Notes under the pieces: model-generated
What the model was told of the DNA's origin: nothing
The model's input: the letters and a program-made list of their open reading frames with translations, nothing else
Databases searched by the model: none
Position numbers and translations under genes: made by a program
From: Lachnospiraceae bacterium
GTDB lineage: Bacteria; Bacillota; Clostridia; Lachnospirales; Lachnospiraceae
DNA: 64,000 bases
NCBI GenBank assembly: GCA_017476665.1
Contig: JAFUZJ010000054.1
Location: 1-64,000 of the forward strand
Reading direction: 5' to 3'
Shown here: piece after piece, positions 19,301 to 27,079 of the stretch
Layout of the letters: each line of letters begins with the position of its first letter
Numbering within the stretch: position 1 is the first letter of the stretch

Positions 19301-20026
19301 CACCTCCACATCAGCAGACTCCGCAATCCCCTCCTCCGCAGCTACCGTCTGCGTCGCAAGACTTTCTGCCCAAAGACCGTCCTCCACTTCTGCCACATGA
19401 TATACCCGGGATTCCAGATTCTCATTGGAAACCTCCGTCATGGCAAATGAAACTCTGACTGCACCTCTCTCAGAATCCGGCTGGATCTCCTCGCCCTCCG
19501 CACTGTATACTTTAATGTCAAAGGTATAAGATGCCGCTACATTCTGCTCCTCATCGCGCACCTTCTCCACCGCGTCCTGCACCTCTGCCGCCTCAGAGGC
19601 CGTTACCTCCCGTACGGAAAGAACTGCATTGACCGGCAGAACGCCCTGATCTGCCATCACAGACACGACACCGCCGCCTACTTCCACAGACTGTTCAAAC
19701 GGCTTAAGATAAAACAGATCGTTGCCGGAAACAGTAGACAGTAAAAGCAGGTCATTGGCGGAAACACTGTCTACTGCGATCTTCCCGCTCTCTACAAGCT
19801 GAACGGACTCTTCCTGAACAATCTCTTCCGAAATGCTTTCAGCCGGGATGATTTCCTCCGGCTCCATTATTTCCTCCACAACATCCCCGCCCGATACATT
19901 CGGGATTCTTTCCGTTTCCCCCATCTCCATCGCATAGGCGTTGGTTTCCACACTGCCCAAAAAGAGCGCTGCAGACAACAGATATGCCAGCACTTTTCTC
20001 ATTTTTCCCAAATGCCTTTTCTTCAT
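13319..20026 (-). CDS. giant cell-wall-anchored surface protein with MBG and Ig-like repeats
   Basis: The 2235-residue protein starts at ATG 20026, 8 nt after AAAGGAG. It has a signal peptide (basic start, then VLAYLLSAALFLGSVETNAYA). Large N-terminal beta-rich regions follow. At least three MBG-type repeats contain YTGS or YNGLPQKP and VYGEADPELTYVAEGL. Duplicated blocks contain PGRKLAVTLPGQNDQIGY / PGRRLQVELPRKAEQIGY, and two bacterial Ig-like modules lie beside them. The C-terminus has SPKTGE, a hydrophobic helix and RRRMKKRG, a sortase signal with a non-standard LPxTG. It is probably an adhesin or glycan-binding protein. A terminator follows, and it is transcribed alone. Confidence 0.8.
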   Translation of the reverse strand: MKKRHLGKMRKVLAYLLSAALFLGSVETNAYAMEMGETERIPNVSGGDVVEEIMEPEEIIPAESISEEIVQEESVQLVESGKIAVDSVSANDLLLLSTVSGNDLFYLKPFEQSVEVGGGVVSVMADQGVLPVNAVLSVREVTASEAAEVQDAVEKVRDEEQNVAASYTFDIKVYSAEGEEIQPDSERGAVRVSFAMTEVSNENLESRVYHVAEVEDGLWAESLATQTVAAEEGIAESADVEVDVDAAVVAQTQGFSYYTVEFTYGTRQYVLQGDERVSLSAILDAVGITVNGEITDVSVSNEELFSAVREDGVWSVAARQPFYTEEWLKFTMDGVEYGIVVTDAVSIDYTQPRSYTDSKGNVYLGGYYMEIGISKHGSFGTSAAPDAVWGFHCEQNSPDTNWTSKSGTERYGMLGLLIDEDGWGTGNVPTSGDFFVPGDPEERWIFSYKLNDTTYEHLVADRNGNYTGSWSVQPEAVDTSYGDTLSCTVMGTTAEGVEISFTYSFGVYDKQYNTSLKVINNSGKSISNVRFVRSFDPDQDKWTHNTHYTYDKVVCNPDPTKPAGEQNYCLVVARGAETLNAFFFMIFDNRVRASRAVAFSPNSAYLTGLWDTAPITAKTYAEDSDIVMTKTNTNGYVLEDDAIAVTFDYGTMAAGSVVTSDFYSSLDPDILNSIHVIKQAQKGNYEVTSSTVTAKELDTDFSYRLVDPDSNVLSLAGEVLGNVSDTTIGWQPGQSMTGRNLGDDTPYLHQALEIGKADARVQDVHTVTTAINPVDSTLDGEGQEVLPDWTVYPESMRFTHLDPQYEYALLASDGETVVKDYAAAPEGTVIYAGLESETAYYLVARSAANPLSDQVEFVTTRLVVTGIEDLIYTGSSVVQNDLSVTLQTREAAESGIQETVLATEEYTAAYANNTNVGTASISVTVTRDGVQAASFAGTFQIRPRKLEILWGSTEFVYDGSTHIPAVTVNGIADGDAGVIEVSGEQVNASDTPYIAVITFLGNPNYTVAAEDLTKNFTISPIEIEVEWGNRQFVYNGLPQKPMAVAKGVLDGEEVTIAVTGEQTDANEPGESYTAVAASLGGANASNYALPKDPELVSTSFVIEKRNQSKPELSGNDETIFGKKDGMITGLEIYSGEGNPYMEYAPVDAEGNAATYEKVTDAGMRLAAGTYRVRYAESKNYQVSEAADVVIGPGRKLAVTLPGQNDQIGYLLTADRTELAWHEDAVLTFVLKAGYTPEEDFAVMVNGVTVSLTWEGTDANGDTTYQYTIAQAETDSVVTVAGVADVTKPEAEIQVSTYTWQSILNKITFGIFFKEMQRVTITASDAGSGVESIGYYVSAAQLDEAVVQSMEETDWTAYSGAFMIDRNAKYVIYAKVTDRAGNVLYLSSDGMVIDTIPPVISGVVDGWVYTKDVLFTVTDTYPELVKVDGQDVTEEDGTYSISADGKSHVVTAMDKAGNRTSVMISVGPVEIAPIADQAYTGSEIEPALTVTCCGSVLRAGVDYEATYSNNVELSTAETSAGASIALKGNYIGADVEASFRIVPKEIRITPVAAQKVYGEADPELTYVAEGLADSEALTGNIGRDSGEDAGEYAYNLGNLANAHYILTLYNPEQAVFRITEKEQQVPKLTAIAETVWGKADGRIQGLDVGMEYGKAEGDLAVLSAFVPVSQTDLTFAAGTYQVRYAAKKNYTASDVAEVVIEPGRRLQVELPRKAEQIGYTMTVDEAVTARGGLAWHESATVTFVLHRGYSMVTGGAEGNFAVRLNGMAVSLTDAGTDDNGGRIYTFAIDRAETDSIFTVEGVADITPPTGRITLSDTEAKGIWSNAAEELRNVKITGEDTGSGLDRILYYRTTGTLTDTALRLLGEEAWKPYNGDFDIPARGGYTVYAKLVDGAGNATYLSAAPKSLRECIATLDREVFDYQEGVRHVPQVVVTDHKMRLAQEEYELTGTPEAEKMGTYSITVTGKGKYYGTVNLTWKIVDTAKTQTDGKGEIAEGTGKIVTYIVLEEDVPLVQTEDLTADLAANVLTADEQAVTEKARKAGLDYVVNLYLNISGIDTSVQASERAEVAKLAAQGATGVTYFDITLFKQIIIDGETQGISTVHEVDTPIEIVMNAPDLPERYSEYTRSFKVVRVHDGQAKLLDTVQDESGTTLSFATDRFSTYALVYTDKDMEEREDPVEPGRQPASPTDENAPVKKSPKTGEEYLPDEKTWLILLLMGALGAAVLRRRMKKRGMT

Positions 20027-20211
20027 CACAGCTGCTCCTTTCTGTCAGAATATATTCTATATTATTTTACCATATTTTGCATGGCAAAACAAGGCAAAAG
20101 CCCTTATTTTGCTTGATTATTTTGCTTGATTTTCAGCCGCATTTCTTGACTTTTGACATGGATTAGGATAGTATTGGAACGAGGCGTCCTGACGCCGTGA
20201 GAGGCAAGACT

Positions 20212-21393
20212 ATGGAAAAATCGTTAACCCGTGATACATCAAGCAAAAAAGACACCCTTTTCTGGGCAATATTATTTATAGCCGGGCTGCTCTGCATCTG
20301 GAAAACCCAGCGCGCCGTACCGATCATGATGGATGACGAGTGGTACAGCACCGTACTGTCCTCTGAGGCACCCCTTTCTTCCCTGCATGATATTGTGCAG
20401 GCACAGATCTGGCACTATCTCAACTGGGGCGGGCGCACCGTTGCCCATACCATTGACCAGCTGATCCTTTTTTGTCTGAATGAGCCCGCTGCAGATGCAT
20501 TGAATGTGTTCATGATCCTGCTGTTAGCCTGGATGATCAACGCCATCATGCACATCCGCAGGGAACACTTCTTTGCTTTCTTCACTTTGACGATCGGCTT
20601 TTTGCATGCCCTGAACGCCAACTGGAAGATGAGCATGTATTGGCAGACGGGAGCCTGCAACTATCTGTACACCACTGTTTTGATCCTGGCTTTTCTGTGG
20701 ATCTATCTGAAAACCTTGGAGCCGTCATCGGAAACACCATCCAAAACGGGACTTCCATTCAACCTGCTGAAAGCCGTTATGCTCCTTATTCTTGGACTTT
20801 TATGCGGCTGGACCAACGAGAACATGGGCCCTGCAATCTGGATACTCACTCTGTTGATCATGTTTCTGCACAAACGCGCCAAGAAATCCATTCCCCTCTG
20901 GATGTTTTCTGGAAACTTGGGGTGTCTGGCCGGCAGTGTACTGATGATCCTCGCACCCGGGAACAGCGTCCGCAGTGCAGAAGTCACAAGCAGTAACTAC
21001 GGGACACTCTGGCAGATTTTCCTGCGCATGTACGGTGTCTGTAAAGGCGCCTGGGAATATTTGTTTCCGGTACTGTTAGTAACGGCTGCAGCTCTGCTGA
21101 TCAACCTGTGTATCCGTAACATTCGCCCGAGTCAGACAGAATGCATTCTCCTGATCGGCGGGCTGCTCTCCTGGGGCGCTATGGTTCTGTCACCGCATTA
21201 TCCGGACCGGGCCGCTTTCGGCACTATGTGCTTTTTACTGTGCGTATTGATGTCTCAGGCGCAGGCGATCCTTTCTGCGCTGACCGACAAATGGCAGCGA
21301 GCTTTCTTCGCAGGGATCGGCATTTTCATCTGGCTGCGCGGCATGTACTTTTTGGGCGAGTTTCTGGCAATCTGCTGGGGCTGGATCCGGTAG
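20212..21393 (+). CDS. DUF6056-like polytopic membrane protein
   Basis: The start is ATG 20212 after GAGAGG. An in-frame GTG 15 bp upstream would itself carry that ribosome site. The 393-residue protein has about ten membrane helices. After the first helix comes DDEWYSTV and then HYLNWGGRTVAHTIDQ, which matches the conserved extracytoplasmic loop (D-D-W with NGR/GGR) of DUF6056 and related GT-C-like proteins. Its role is probably in surface glycan or teichoic-type polymer assembly, which is inference. It is divergent from the giant surface protein and convergent with nothing. Confidence 0.65.
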   Translation: MEKSLTRDTSSKKDTLFWAILFIAGLLCIWKTQRAVPIMMDDEWYSTVLSSEAPLSSLHDIVQAQIWHYLNWGGRTVAHTIDQLILFCLNEPAADALNVFMILLLAWMINAIMHIRREHFFAFFTLTIGFLHALNANWKMSMYWQTGACNYLYTTVLILAFLWIYLKTLEPSSETPSKTGLPFNLLKAVMLLILGLLCGWTNENMGPAIWILTLLIMFLHKRAKKSIPLWMFSGNLGCLAGSVLMILAPGNSVRSAEVTSSNYGTLWQIFLRMYGVCKGAWEYLFPVLLVTAAALLINLCIRNIRPSQTECILLIGGLLSWGAMVLSPHYPDRAAFGTMCFLLCVLMSQAQAILSALTDKWQRAFFAGIGIFIWLRGMYFLGEFLAICWGWIR

Positions 21394-21483
21394 GTCTCAT
21401 ACGATTCCTATCCGGCAGGCAAATTTCCGTTGCCCGGCACAAAATTCCCGGCACAAAAATTTCTGCATTTTTCAAAAAATTGA

Positions 21484-21512
21484 TTGACTTTCACTATCAG
21501 AAATGATATTAT
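21484..21512 (+). promoter_or_regulatory. promoter of tRNA-Leu
   Basis: TTGACT (21484-21489) and TATTAT (21507-21512) are separated by 17 bp. They end 20 bp before the tRNA. Confidence 0.75.
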
Positions 21513-21532
21513 ATCTTTTGCGTGATGCGCAG

Positions 21533-21616
21533 GCGGAAGTGTCGGAACTGGCAGACGAGCAAGACTAAGGATCTTGTGGTAGCAATACCGTGTGGGTTCA
21601 AGTCCCATCTTCCGCA
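21533..21616 (+). tRNA. tRNA-Leu(AAG)
   Basis: The acceptor stem is GCGGAAG / CTTCCGC. The anticodon stem-loop is CAAGA-CTAAGGA-TCTTG with anticodon AAG. A long class-II variable arm is present, and the T-loop is GTTCAAGTC. The 3' CCA is not encoded. The T-arm and acceptor 3' half are the target used by the mobile element that starts here. Confidence 0.95.
21596..21616 (+). repeat. attL: 21-bp direct repeat within tRNA-Leu
   Basis: The 21 bp from the T-loop to the discriminator base (starting GTTCAAGTCCC, ending CTTCCGCA) recur exactly at 45565-45585. Insertion restored the tRNA 3' end. Confidence 0.95.
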
Positions 21617-21628
21617 TGATTTTAAGTG

Positions 21629-21670
21629 GTGGGGAGCCTTATAAATCAAGGCTCCCCGCTATTTTTGTTT
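21629..21670 (+). terminator. terminator downstream of tRNA-Leu, supplied by the element
   Basis: A perfect 10-bp stem GGGGAGCCTT / AAGGCTCCCC with a 7-nt loop is followed by GCTATTTTTGTTTT. It lies between the tRNA and the integrase stop codon. Confidence 0.8.
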
Positions 21671-21671
21671 T

Positions 21672-23015
21672 CTACCCTACTTGAACACCCTTGAACACCC
21701 GCTCGACTTTCGCATCGATTGCCTTCTGATAGGCGTCTATACGGTTGTCCAGAGTTTCCGTCTGATAGATGTAGCTCTTTTGCGTGGTAGCAATGTCAGC
21801 ATGTCCGGCAAAAGAACGGATTTCCTCATCCGTCAACAGTTTTGACGCGTTCATGTTGGATAAACAGGTCTTTCGGATAGAGTGATTCGCTTTCTGTGAA
21901 GTCCCGACCATACGGTTCAGCCTCCGCAAAACATTGTTGATGGCGTCATTGTTCATACGCTCTCCACTCTTGTTCAGCATAAGGAACTCCGAGGAAAAAC
22001 CGTTAGCCATGTTCGCTTTCCGGATCGTTTTGATGATCTCTGCGGCTGTCGATGTCAGCGGAATGATCCTGTCAGATTCCTGAGATTTCGTAAAACCGGC
22101 AATCTCATAGCCCTGGCGAAAGATTTTACCCGCGCTATCCTTCTCATAATGTTTGATCTCCTGCCGCTGAATATGTACGGTAGATCTCACCAGATCAATG
22201 TCGGCATTCTTCAATGCCACAATCTCACCGACTCTCAAAGCCAAAGTAAAATTCAGGCATACGCCCAGATATGCGGTATTTCCGGTTTTATTGTACTGTG
22301 AGATCGCCGTCTTTATGATCTCCGGTTCTTCATCATTCACAAAGACCTGCTCCCCCGCCTCCTTCCGCTTGGTAGGAGCAAACTTTTTGTAGGAAATGTT
22401 CCTCACCAGTCTTGCCGTATTGCTGCGAACCAGCCCTATTTCTATGGCGTAGTCAAATAACATATTGGCTAGAGATTTCATTTCCTTAAATTTCTTGCTG
22501 TTTAAAGACTTCTCTGCGATCTGATCCAGGAAGAACTCTTTTAATTCCGGCATGGTAATCTCCGTAAGACTTCTCTGCACAATCGGTTGATCCTTATAAT
22601 AGGTATCCCATACCCAGCTCAATTTATGTGCATTTGCAAGAGATGTTTCCTTGCCCTTATAATTCAGGAAAGCTGGATACACTGTTTCCATCGTGTGTTC
22701 CCGCTTCTTGTCCTTGCCGTAATAGTACTCGACCAGCTTTTTCTCAAGTTTTTCCCTCGTTGATGCAGTGATCGGCTTACGGCTGCCGTTGTCGGTTACA
22801 TAGGTTCTCCACCTGATCTTCCCGCGATGTGTTTCCTCGTAGATTCGATAAGGGTGCTGCGATAAATACATTTTATTCTTCATCTCACCAATATCATTCA
22901 GCACAGCCTCTACACTTTTGATTTTAACACATTCACCGAAATATTCCAACGATTCATCGAGGGAAAACCCTTTGATTTCTTGCAGGATCATGATGGCTTC
23001 AGATACCGTATTCAT
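21672..23015 (-). CDS. int: tyrosine site-specific recombinase (integrase)
   Basis: The start is ATG 23015, 8 nt after GGGGG. The 447-residue protein has an N-terminal AP2-like arm-binding domain (YRIYEETHRGKIRWRTYVTD), a core-binding SAM-like domain, and a catalytic domain with Arg in ALRVGEI, HSIRK (H-x-x-R), GHADIATTQKSY (His and nucleophile Tyr). It is the Tn916/phage-type integrase size class. It recombines attP with the tRNA-Leu 3' end, and its 3' codons contain the inner pair of TTGAACACCC repeats. It is convergent with tRNA-Leu, as is typical. Confidence 0.95.
   Translation of the reverse strand: MNTVSEAIMILQEIKGFSLDESLEYFGECVKIKSVEAVLNDIGEMKNKMYLSQHPYRIYEETHRGKIRWRTYVTDNGSRKPITASTREKLEKKLVEYYYGKDKKREHTMETVYPAFLNYKGKETSLANAHKLSWVWDTYYKDQPIVQRSLTEITMPELKEFFLDQIAEKSLNSKKFKEMKSLANMLFDYAIEIGLVRSNTARLVRNISYKKFAPTKRKEAGEQVFVNDEEPEIIKTAISQYNKTGNTAYLGVCLNFTLALRVGEIVALKNADIDLVRSTVHIQRQEIKHYEKDSAGKIFRQGYEIAGFTKSQESDRIIPLTSTAAEIIKTIRKANMANGFSSEFLMLNKSGERMNNDAINNVLRRLNRMVGTSQKANHSIRKTCLSNMNASKLLTDEEIRSFAGHADIATTQKSYIYQTETLDNRIDAYQKAIDAKVERVFKGVQVG
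21681..21700 (+). promoter_or_regulatory. two tandem TTGAACACCC repeats inside attL, candidate integrase arm sites
   Basis: Two abutting copies of TTGAACACCC (21681-21690 and 21691-21700) lie in the last codons of the integrase gene. The same decamer occurs twice just inside attR (45487-45508). Confidence 0.6.
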
Positions 23016-23085
23016 TACAGTCACCCCCTTTCAAATCAATAATATGTGCCTGAAAAATCAGCGCTTACGCACCACTAGAAGACTT

Positions 23086-24852
23086 CTACCATGATGCATA
23101 TTCATCCGGGTTTTCAAATTTGTTGATAATCTCCTGCCGAGGTAAATCATATATTTCTTCAGGAAAGATCAACTCCAGCAATTCCCGCACGTTTACATGG
23201 TGCATCTTGTGCTTAGAGTGCCAAACGCATGAGGCTTTTTTGCCGCCTTCGTCCAGGTGAGCCAACCCATGAAACGTCAGTTCTCTGGCAAGTGCATTTT
23301 CGGAAACAGCATCTATATCCTCTTCCTGTGCTATAAAATAGCACATCCACTCGGTTCGATAACTAAAATAGCCATTAACAAGACACACGCCAATGCATAT
23401 TTTCCCTTTTTTATTGGTAGCTATGCCTATTTGCCTATACTGTTCTTCTGTCTTCGCCAAGTAGCACCTATTCCCCAACCCCAACAGCAACGATGCCATT
23501 GCCCTCAAATGTTCCATTCGCACCTTATGAGACTGCAAATAATATAGCCTATTGGCCAACTCCTCACCTGAACCCCAGATAGCCCCTCGCACACATTCAT
23601 CCGCCTTATCTAGCAATTTATTATCAACGTGAAATGATAACAAAAATTCATAAATTATCCTCCAAATCACCATCTGAACCGCAATTGTTGTCTGAACGCG
23701 GAATAAAACCATATCATCCTTTTTTATATTTTTGCGTGCCTGAGACAGATAAATTGCATAATCAACCCTCATCTTACTGATCACCTTCTCATAATTCTCT
23801 TCACACCACGCCAGAAAAGAACGCAATATGATATCGAACCCACCATTCTCAGCAAAATCATTTGTCTTCCCCCAGATCGCTTCATTAATAGGATCTGTAA
23901 ATTCTATTAAAAAGCATCTGTTGAGCGTGGACGGTGAATTAATCGTCTCCTCCGCAGTCAAAATCACATGAGGCATACAGCCTTTAAATTTGATTGTAGT
24001 TCCGCTGATAAGCATCTCGCCGGCATCACATGCTCCATAAATAATTTCAGAAGCGTGCTGCAAATTTTTGTTTCGTAATCCATTTGAATGGCTTTTATTG
24101 TAATCATCAATGACAATCGTTGTGTCAGAGCTCTCTGCGAGTTCCTTCTTGATCGATCTCAAATCTGAATTTAATGAAATTACACCCTTTTTCCTGTTGA
24201 TAGCAGGAATAAACTTTTTGGCAACGTCCGTTTTACCGATATTACTATCCCCCACAACGTAGGTAACAAAGTCGTGAGTCACCCCGGCGATCTCAAGCAT
24301 TTTTTTCAAAACTCCGTGAAATCCAGCCAGGACCAGACCTATAAGCGCGGGGGCTTTCAGGATAATCATTCCCAACTGACATATCGCTTCATAAACTGTG
24401 CTTTCCGAAATCATCTTTTCCTCCAAATCTCCCCAAAAGAAGGTATAGCGATCCTCCTTCTTATTCCAGCCAACCCTGAGTTTTTCTTCCACTTCCATGT
24501 CAGCACCTTTAAATTGGACTTTAATCAGAAAACGCATGATTGATGCAATGTCTTTTTCCTTTTCCGGCCTGGCAATGAACTGAGGCGGGAATTTGCTCTT
24601 AAACTTACCCGAATCCAGTTCTGAATCCATGATCTCAAACGGTTCTGATTCTTCACCAAAAATATAGTGGAACTTAACCTCTGTTGCGATATAAACCTGT
24701 CCTGTCTCCATATCGTGCAATTCCAAGCGCCTAATCACCACCGGGTAAGCATTTGCAACCACAGCGCTTTTCCTACCATTTCCATAGATAAGCCCACATT
24801 CTTCATCCCATGCAAACCCCAAAGGCAGCATATTATTATTCTCTCTAAACAT
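23086..24852 (-). CDS. P-loop ATPase, DUF927/VirE-like, probable element replication protein
   Basis: The 588-residue protein begins at ATG 24852 after AGGAGGAAAAGAAA. Residues 1-170 form a beta-rich region. A P-loop VVGDSNIGKTDVAKKF lies near 195-210 and Walker B TTIVIDDYN about 50 residues later, followed by a sensor-like HVILTAEE. This order is that of the DUF927 and VirE-type helicase domains found in phage and plasmid replication genes. Its likely task is DNA unwinding or initiation for the excised element. It follows the integrase region by 71 bp, on the same strand, and is divergent from the gene at 25005. Confidence 0.6.
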   Translation of the reverse strand: MFRENNNMLPLGFAWDEECGLIYGNGRKSAVVANAYPVVIRRLELHDMETGQVYIATEVKFHYIFGEESEPFEIMDSELDSGKFKSKFPPQFIARPEKEKDIASIMRFLIKVQFKGADMEVEEKLRVGWNKKEDRYTFFWGDLEEKMISESTVYEAICQLGMIILKAPALIGLVLAGFHGVLKKMLEIAGVTHDFVTYVVGDSNIGKTDVAKKFIPAINRKKGVISLNSDLRSIKKELAESSDTTIVIDDYNKSHSNGLRNKNLQHASEIIYGACDAGEMLISGTTIKFKGCMPHVILTAEETINSPSTLNRCFLIEFTDPINEAIWGKTNDFAENGGFDIILRSFLAWCEENYEKVISKMRVDYAIYLSQARKNIKKDDMVLFRVQTTIAVQMVIWRIIYEFLLSFHVDNKLLDKADECVRGAIWGSGEELANRLYYLQSHKVRMEHLRAMASLLLGLGNRCYLAKTEEQYRQIGIATNKKGKICIGVCLVNGYFSYRTEWMCYFIAQEEDIDAVSENALARELTFHGLAHLDEGGKKASCVWHSKHKMHHVNVRELLELIFPEEIYDLPRQEIINKFENPDEYASW

Positions 24853-25004
24853 TTTCTTTTCCTCCTATTTATGGTATACTCTTGTTGTGATAGTGCTCGT
24901 TGTGCCGGCTGCCATTAACACCATCTATCTTAATTAAATAAGAATTAAAAAAATATTTCATCCAATTGAGTTATTCTTCAAAATAACTATTTACGAGGTA
25001 AAGC

Positions 25005-26267
25005 ATGATTGATTTGAGAGAATATTATGACATTCCATTAGGTACATTGATATATGATAAGAACGAGCCAAAGTTTTCTACTTTTTATTTTCCATCCACG
25101 GATTTTGATCTAATACACGCGGATGTCTCGTATACAGATCTCATATATTTTATGAATAATGACTTTAGTAATCTCAGGATTTTGGCACGGGACTTACTGG
25201 CATTACTGGTTGCAGAAAAAATTTCTGGTAATTCAATTAAAACTGCATACGAAAACTTCTGCCACGAGCTGATCCGCATTCACCCTTTTTTCACGTACCA
25301 TCTGTATCTGAACGCATGTAACACCCTTTCTAACTTTTTGTGCGATATTTACAATAATAGTCCGGAACTGAAACTTGGTGGTTTCGATCCAGGGTTTCAT
25401 ATTTCTCGTTTATACAAGGTTATATTTAGCCTATATGATATTGCTCCATGTTCACGGGATACGATCATGAAAAGTATTTCAATATATAATCCACTTAATA
25501 CGTCCCTAGCCTTCACATCAAAGAGCGAGTGCGGGAATCAGTCCATAAGCATGATCAATGCGGAAGACTTTGATGATGTTGCGAATGATAAATTTGTTCC
25601 ATTCCTGGAAATTGAATTATTCAGGAATTATCTAGCCGAAAAAATGCCTCGAAACCAGTACAATGCGAAATCATTGTCCGAGTGGGACAAATTTTTTAAG
25701 GATTTCAAATTGCGATATGAAGTAACCGAGACTATACCTTGCGATAGTCTCAAAGAAGACTTTGTTGAAAATCAAAAATTGGAAAACCGTATCATTCAAA
25801 GCGCCTTTGGTTCTGATGCCTCTACAAATACTTCTCCGGCTAAAAAAATTGTGTATGCTCATACACACGCTTTTAAAATTTACTCTTTTCCACAGTATAT
25901 TTTCACGCAACTCTCATGCATACGTTGGAATAAATATTCAATCAAATTCTGTTACGTTTGCGGATTATACTATTCAGACTCTCCTTTCTTCCAAAGGCAC
26001 GCTTGCCTAGATAAAAAATATTACAAGAATATGTGTCATCTAAAAAATGCCGCATTACAACGCATCAAAAATAAGCATGCCTCTAATCGCACTGATGAAG
26101 ATATCAAATTGTTCGAAGAATTTCATAAAGAAATGTGGCATAACGCCCTTTTAAAAGGAATGTGTGAAGAAGAGTATGAACAGTATACCAAACAGCCTTT
26201 TTACAATATTGAAAAGTTCGATGCTGCTCCCAAAATCACACCTCCGGATTCAAAAATTTGTAGATAA
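25005..26267 (+). CDS. unknown element protein with a C-terminal zinc-binding motif (DUF6076-like)
   Basis: The 420-residue protein starts at ATG 25005 after ACGAGGTAAAGC. Most of it is alpha-helical and aromatic-rich with no recognisable catalytic motif. Near residues 315-345 FCYVCGLYY is followed by HACLDKKYYKNMC, a C-x2-C...H-x-C...C cluster that probably holds zinc. The C-terminal tail is charged. This resembles DUF6076-type proteins found in Clostridia mobile elements. It stands alone between divergent and convergent neighbours, with a strong bidirectional terminator at its end. I could not assign a function. Confidence 0.6.
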   Translation: MIDLREYYDIPLGTLIYDKNEPKFSTFYFPSTDFDLIHADVSYTDLIYFMNNDFSNLRILARDLLALLVAEKISGNSIKTAYENFCHELIRIHPFFTYHLYLNACNTLSNFLCDIYNNSPELKLGGFDPGFHISRLYKVIFSLYDIAPCSRDTIMKSISIYNPLNTSLAFTSKSECGNQSISMINAEDFDDVANDKFVPFLEIELFRNYLAEKMPRNQYNAKSLSEWDKFFKDFKLRYEVTETIPCDSLKEDFVENQKLENRIIQSAFGSDASTNTSPAKKIVYAHTHAFKIYSFPQYIFTQLSCIRWNKYSIKFCYVCGLYYSDSPFFQRHACLDKKYYKNMCHLKNAALQRIKNKHASNRTDEDIKLFEEFHKEMWHNALLKGMCEEEYEQYTKQPFYNIEKFDAAPKITPPDSKICR

Positions 26268-26270
26268 AAA

Positions 26271-26340
26271 GTTTTTCCCCCTCATTTTCGGGTGTTAAAT
26301 AGGAAAAAATACCCCGAAATTGAGGGGGAAAGTTTTTTTA
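26271..26340. terminator. strong bidirectional terminator
   Basis: Arms near 26274-26291 and 26311-26331 (core CCCCCTCA / TGAGGGGG) form a long stem with T runs on both strands. It separates the gene at 25005 from the excisionase gene. Confidence 0.8.
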
Positions 26341-26364
26341 TCATCATTTTTTCATAGTTTTGAG

Positions 26365-26541
26365 TTAATCTTGCACTTCCGAAATATACTCTTTCAATTT
26401 GGAAATATTTATCTGCCACTTCCCACCTATTTTTCGTCCAGGCAGATCACCCTTCCGGAACATTTTGTATACAGTGCTTCTACTCAGATGCAAAATTTCA
26501 CAAATTTGGTCAATCGTAAACAATTCCAACTTCTCGTTCAT
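26365..26541 (-). CDS. xis: excisionase-type HTH protein (MerR-like HTH_17)
   Basis: This 58-residue frame starts at ATG 26541 after GGAGGTAACTAAA. It contains FTIDQICEILHLSRSTVYKM, a recognition helix-turn-helix, then FRKGDLPGRKIGGKWQI, a wing of the SinI/Xis-like HTH_17 type, and a short helical tail. The family binds DNA at element ends and favours excision or regulates integrase. It points at the terminator and is separate from the integrase gene, so it may equally act as a regulator of the adjacent mob genes. Confidence 0.75.
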   Translation of the reverse strand: MNEKLELFTIDQICEILHLSRSTVYKMFRKGDLPGRKIGGKWQINISKLKEYISEVQD

Positions 26542-26710
26542 TTTAGTTACCTCCAGATATTTTTATTACTTAAATGTTGCAATCAAAAATTATTTTTTAC
26601 TCTTACATAACATTTATTTAATAAATATTACTATGTGTACTTGTGTGTACGAATTACACTCCTAAAATACATCCCAAAATGCCTATGTATTAATGCATTG
26701 CAGAAATATG

Positions 26711-26729
26711 ACTAAATTAATAATTTAGT
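26711..26729. repeat. inverted repeat upstream of mobC, possible oriT or terminator element
   Basis: Perfect 8-bp arms ACTAAATT / AATTTAGT with a 3-nt spacer are followed by TTTTT. They lie in the 247-bp gap before the mob genes (26542-26788), where an origin of transfer is expected. No nick motif was recognised, and the rest of the gap is AT-rich with nothing else I can name. Confidence 0.3.
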
Positions 26730-26788
26730 TTTTGCGTATCTGGCTTTTATTTAATCAAACAAATTTTACAATCAGATGGAGGATAATT

Positions 26789-27079
26789 ATGAAATCACAA
26801 AGCAAGAAAAATAAAACTGAAAGAATCGATATACGCCTTACAAAATCTGAATTGAGCAGATTAAAACGCTATGCTCAAAAATACGGAATGAGCGTATCTG
26901 AATATATTTTGGGAAACGTATTTTCTACCCCCAACTATTACAGACAGGAACTGAATTTTATTCAAACCATGACGGCATTACAAAATTATGTGAATGATAT
27001 TAATGAAGGAAAAGCAGATCCCGCTGATACCGCAAAAAGTCAGGAGGTCATTGATGAAATATGGAAAAAATTATCATAA
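26789..27079 (+). CDS. mobC: MobC-like relaxosome protein
   Basis: The start is ATG 26789 after GGAGGATAATT. The 96-residue product has a basic N-terminus, then RIDIRLTKSELSRLKRYAQK and SVSEYIL, the ribbon-helix-helix pattern of MobC/MbeC accessory proteins. A C-terminal MobC-type helix follows. These proteins bind near oriT and help the relaxase open DNA. The stop overlaps the relaxase start by 19 bp, so the pair is translationally coupled. Confidence 0.8.
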   Translation: MKSQSKKNKTERIDIRLTKSELSRLKRYAQKYGMSVSEYILGNVFSTPNYYRQELNFIQTMTALQNYVNDINEGKADPADTAKSQEVIDEIWKKLS

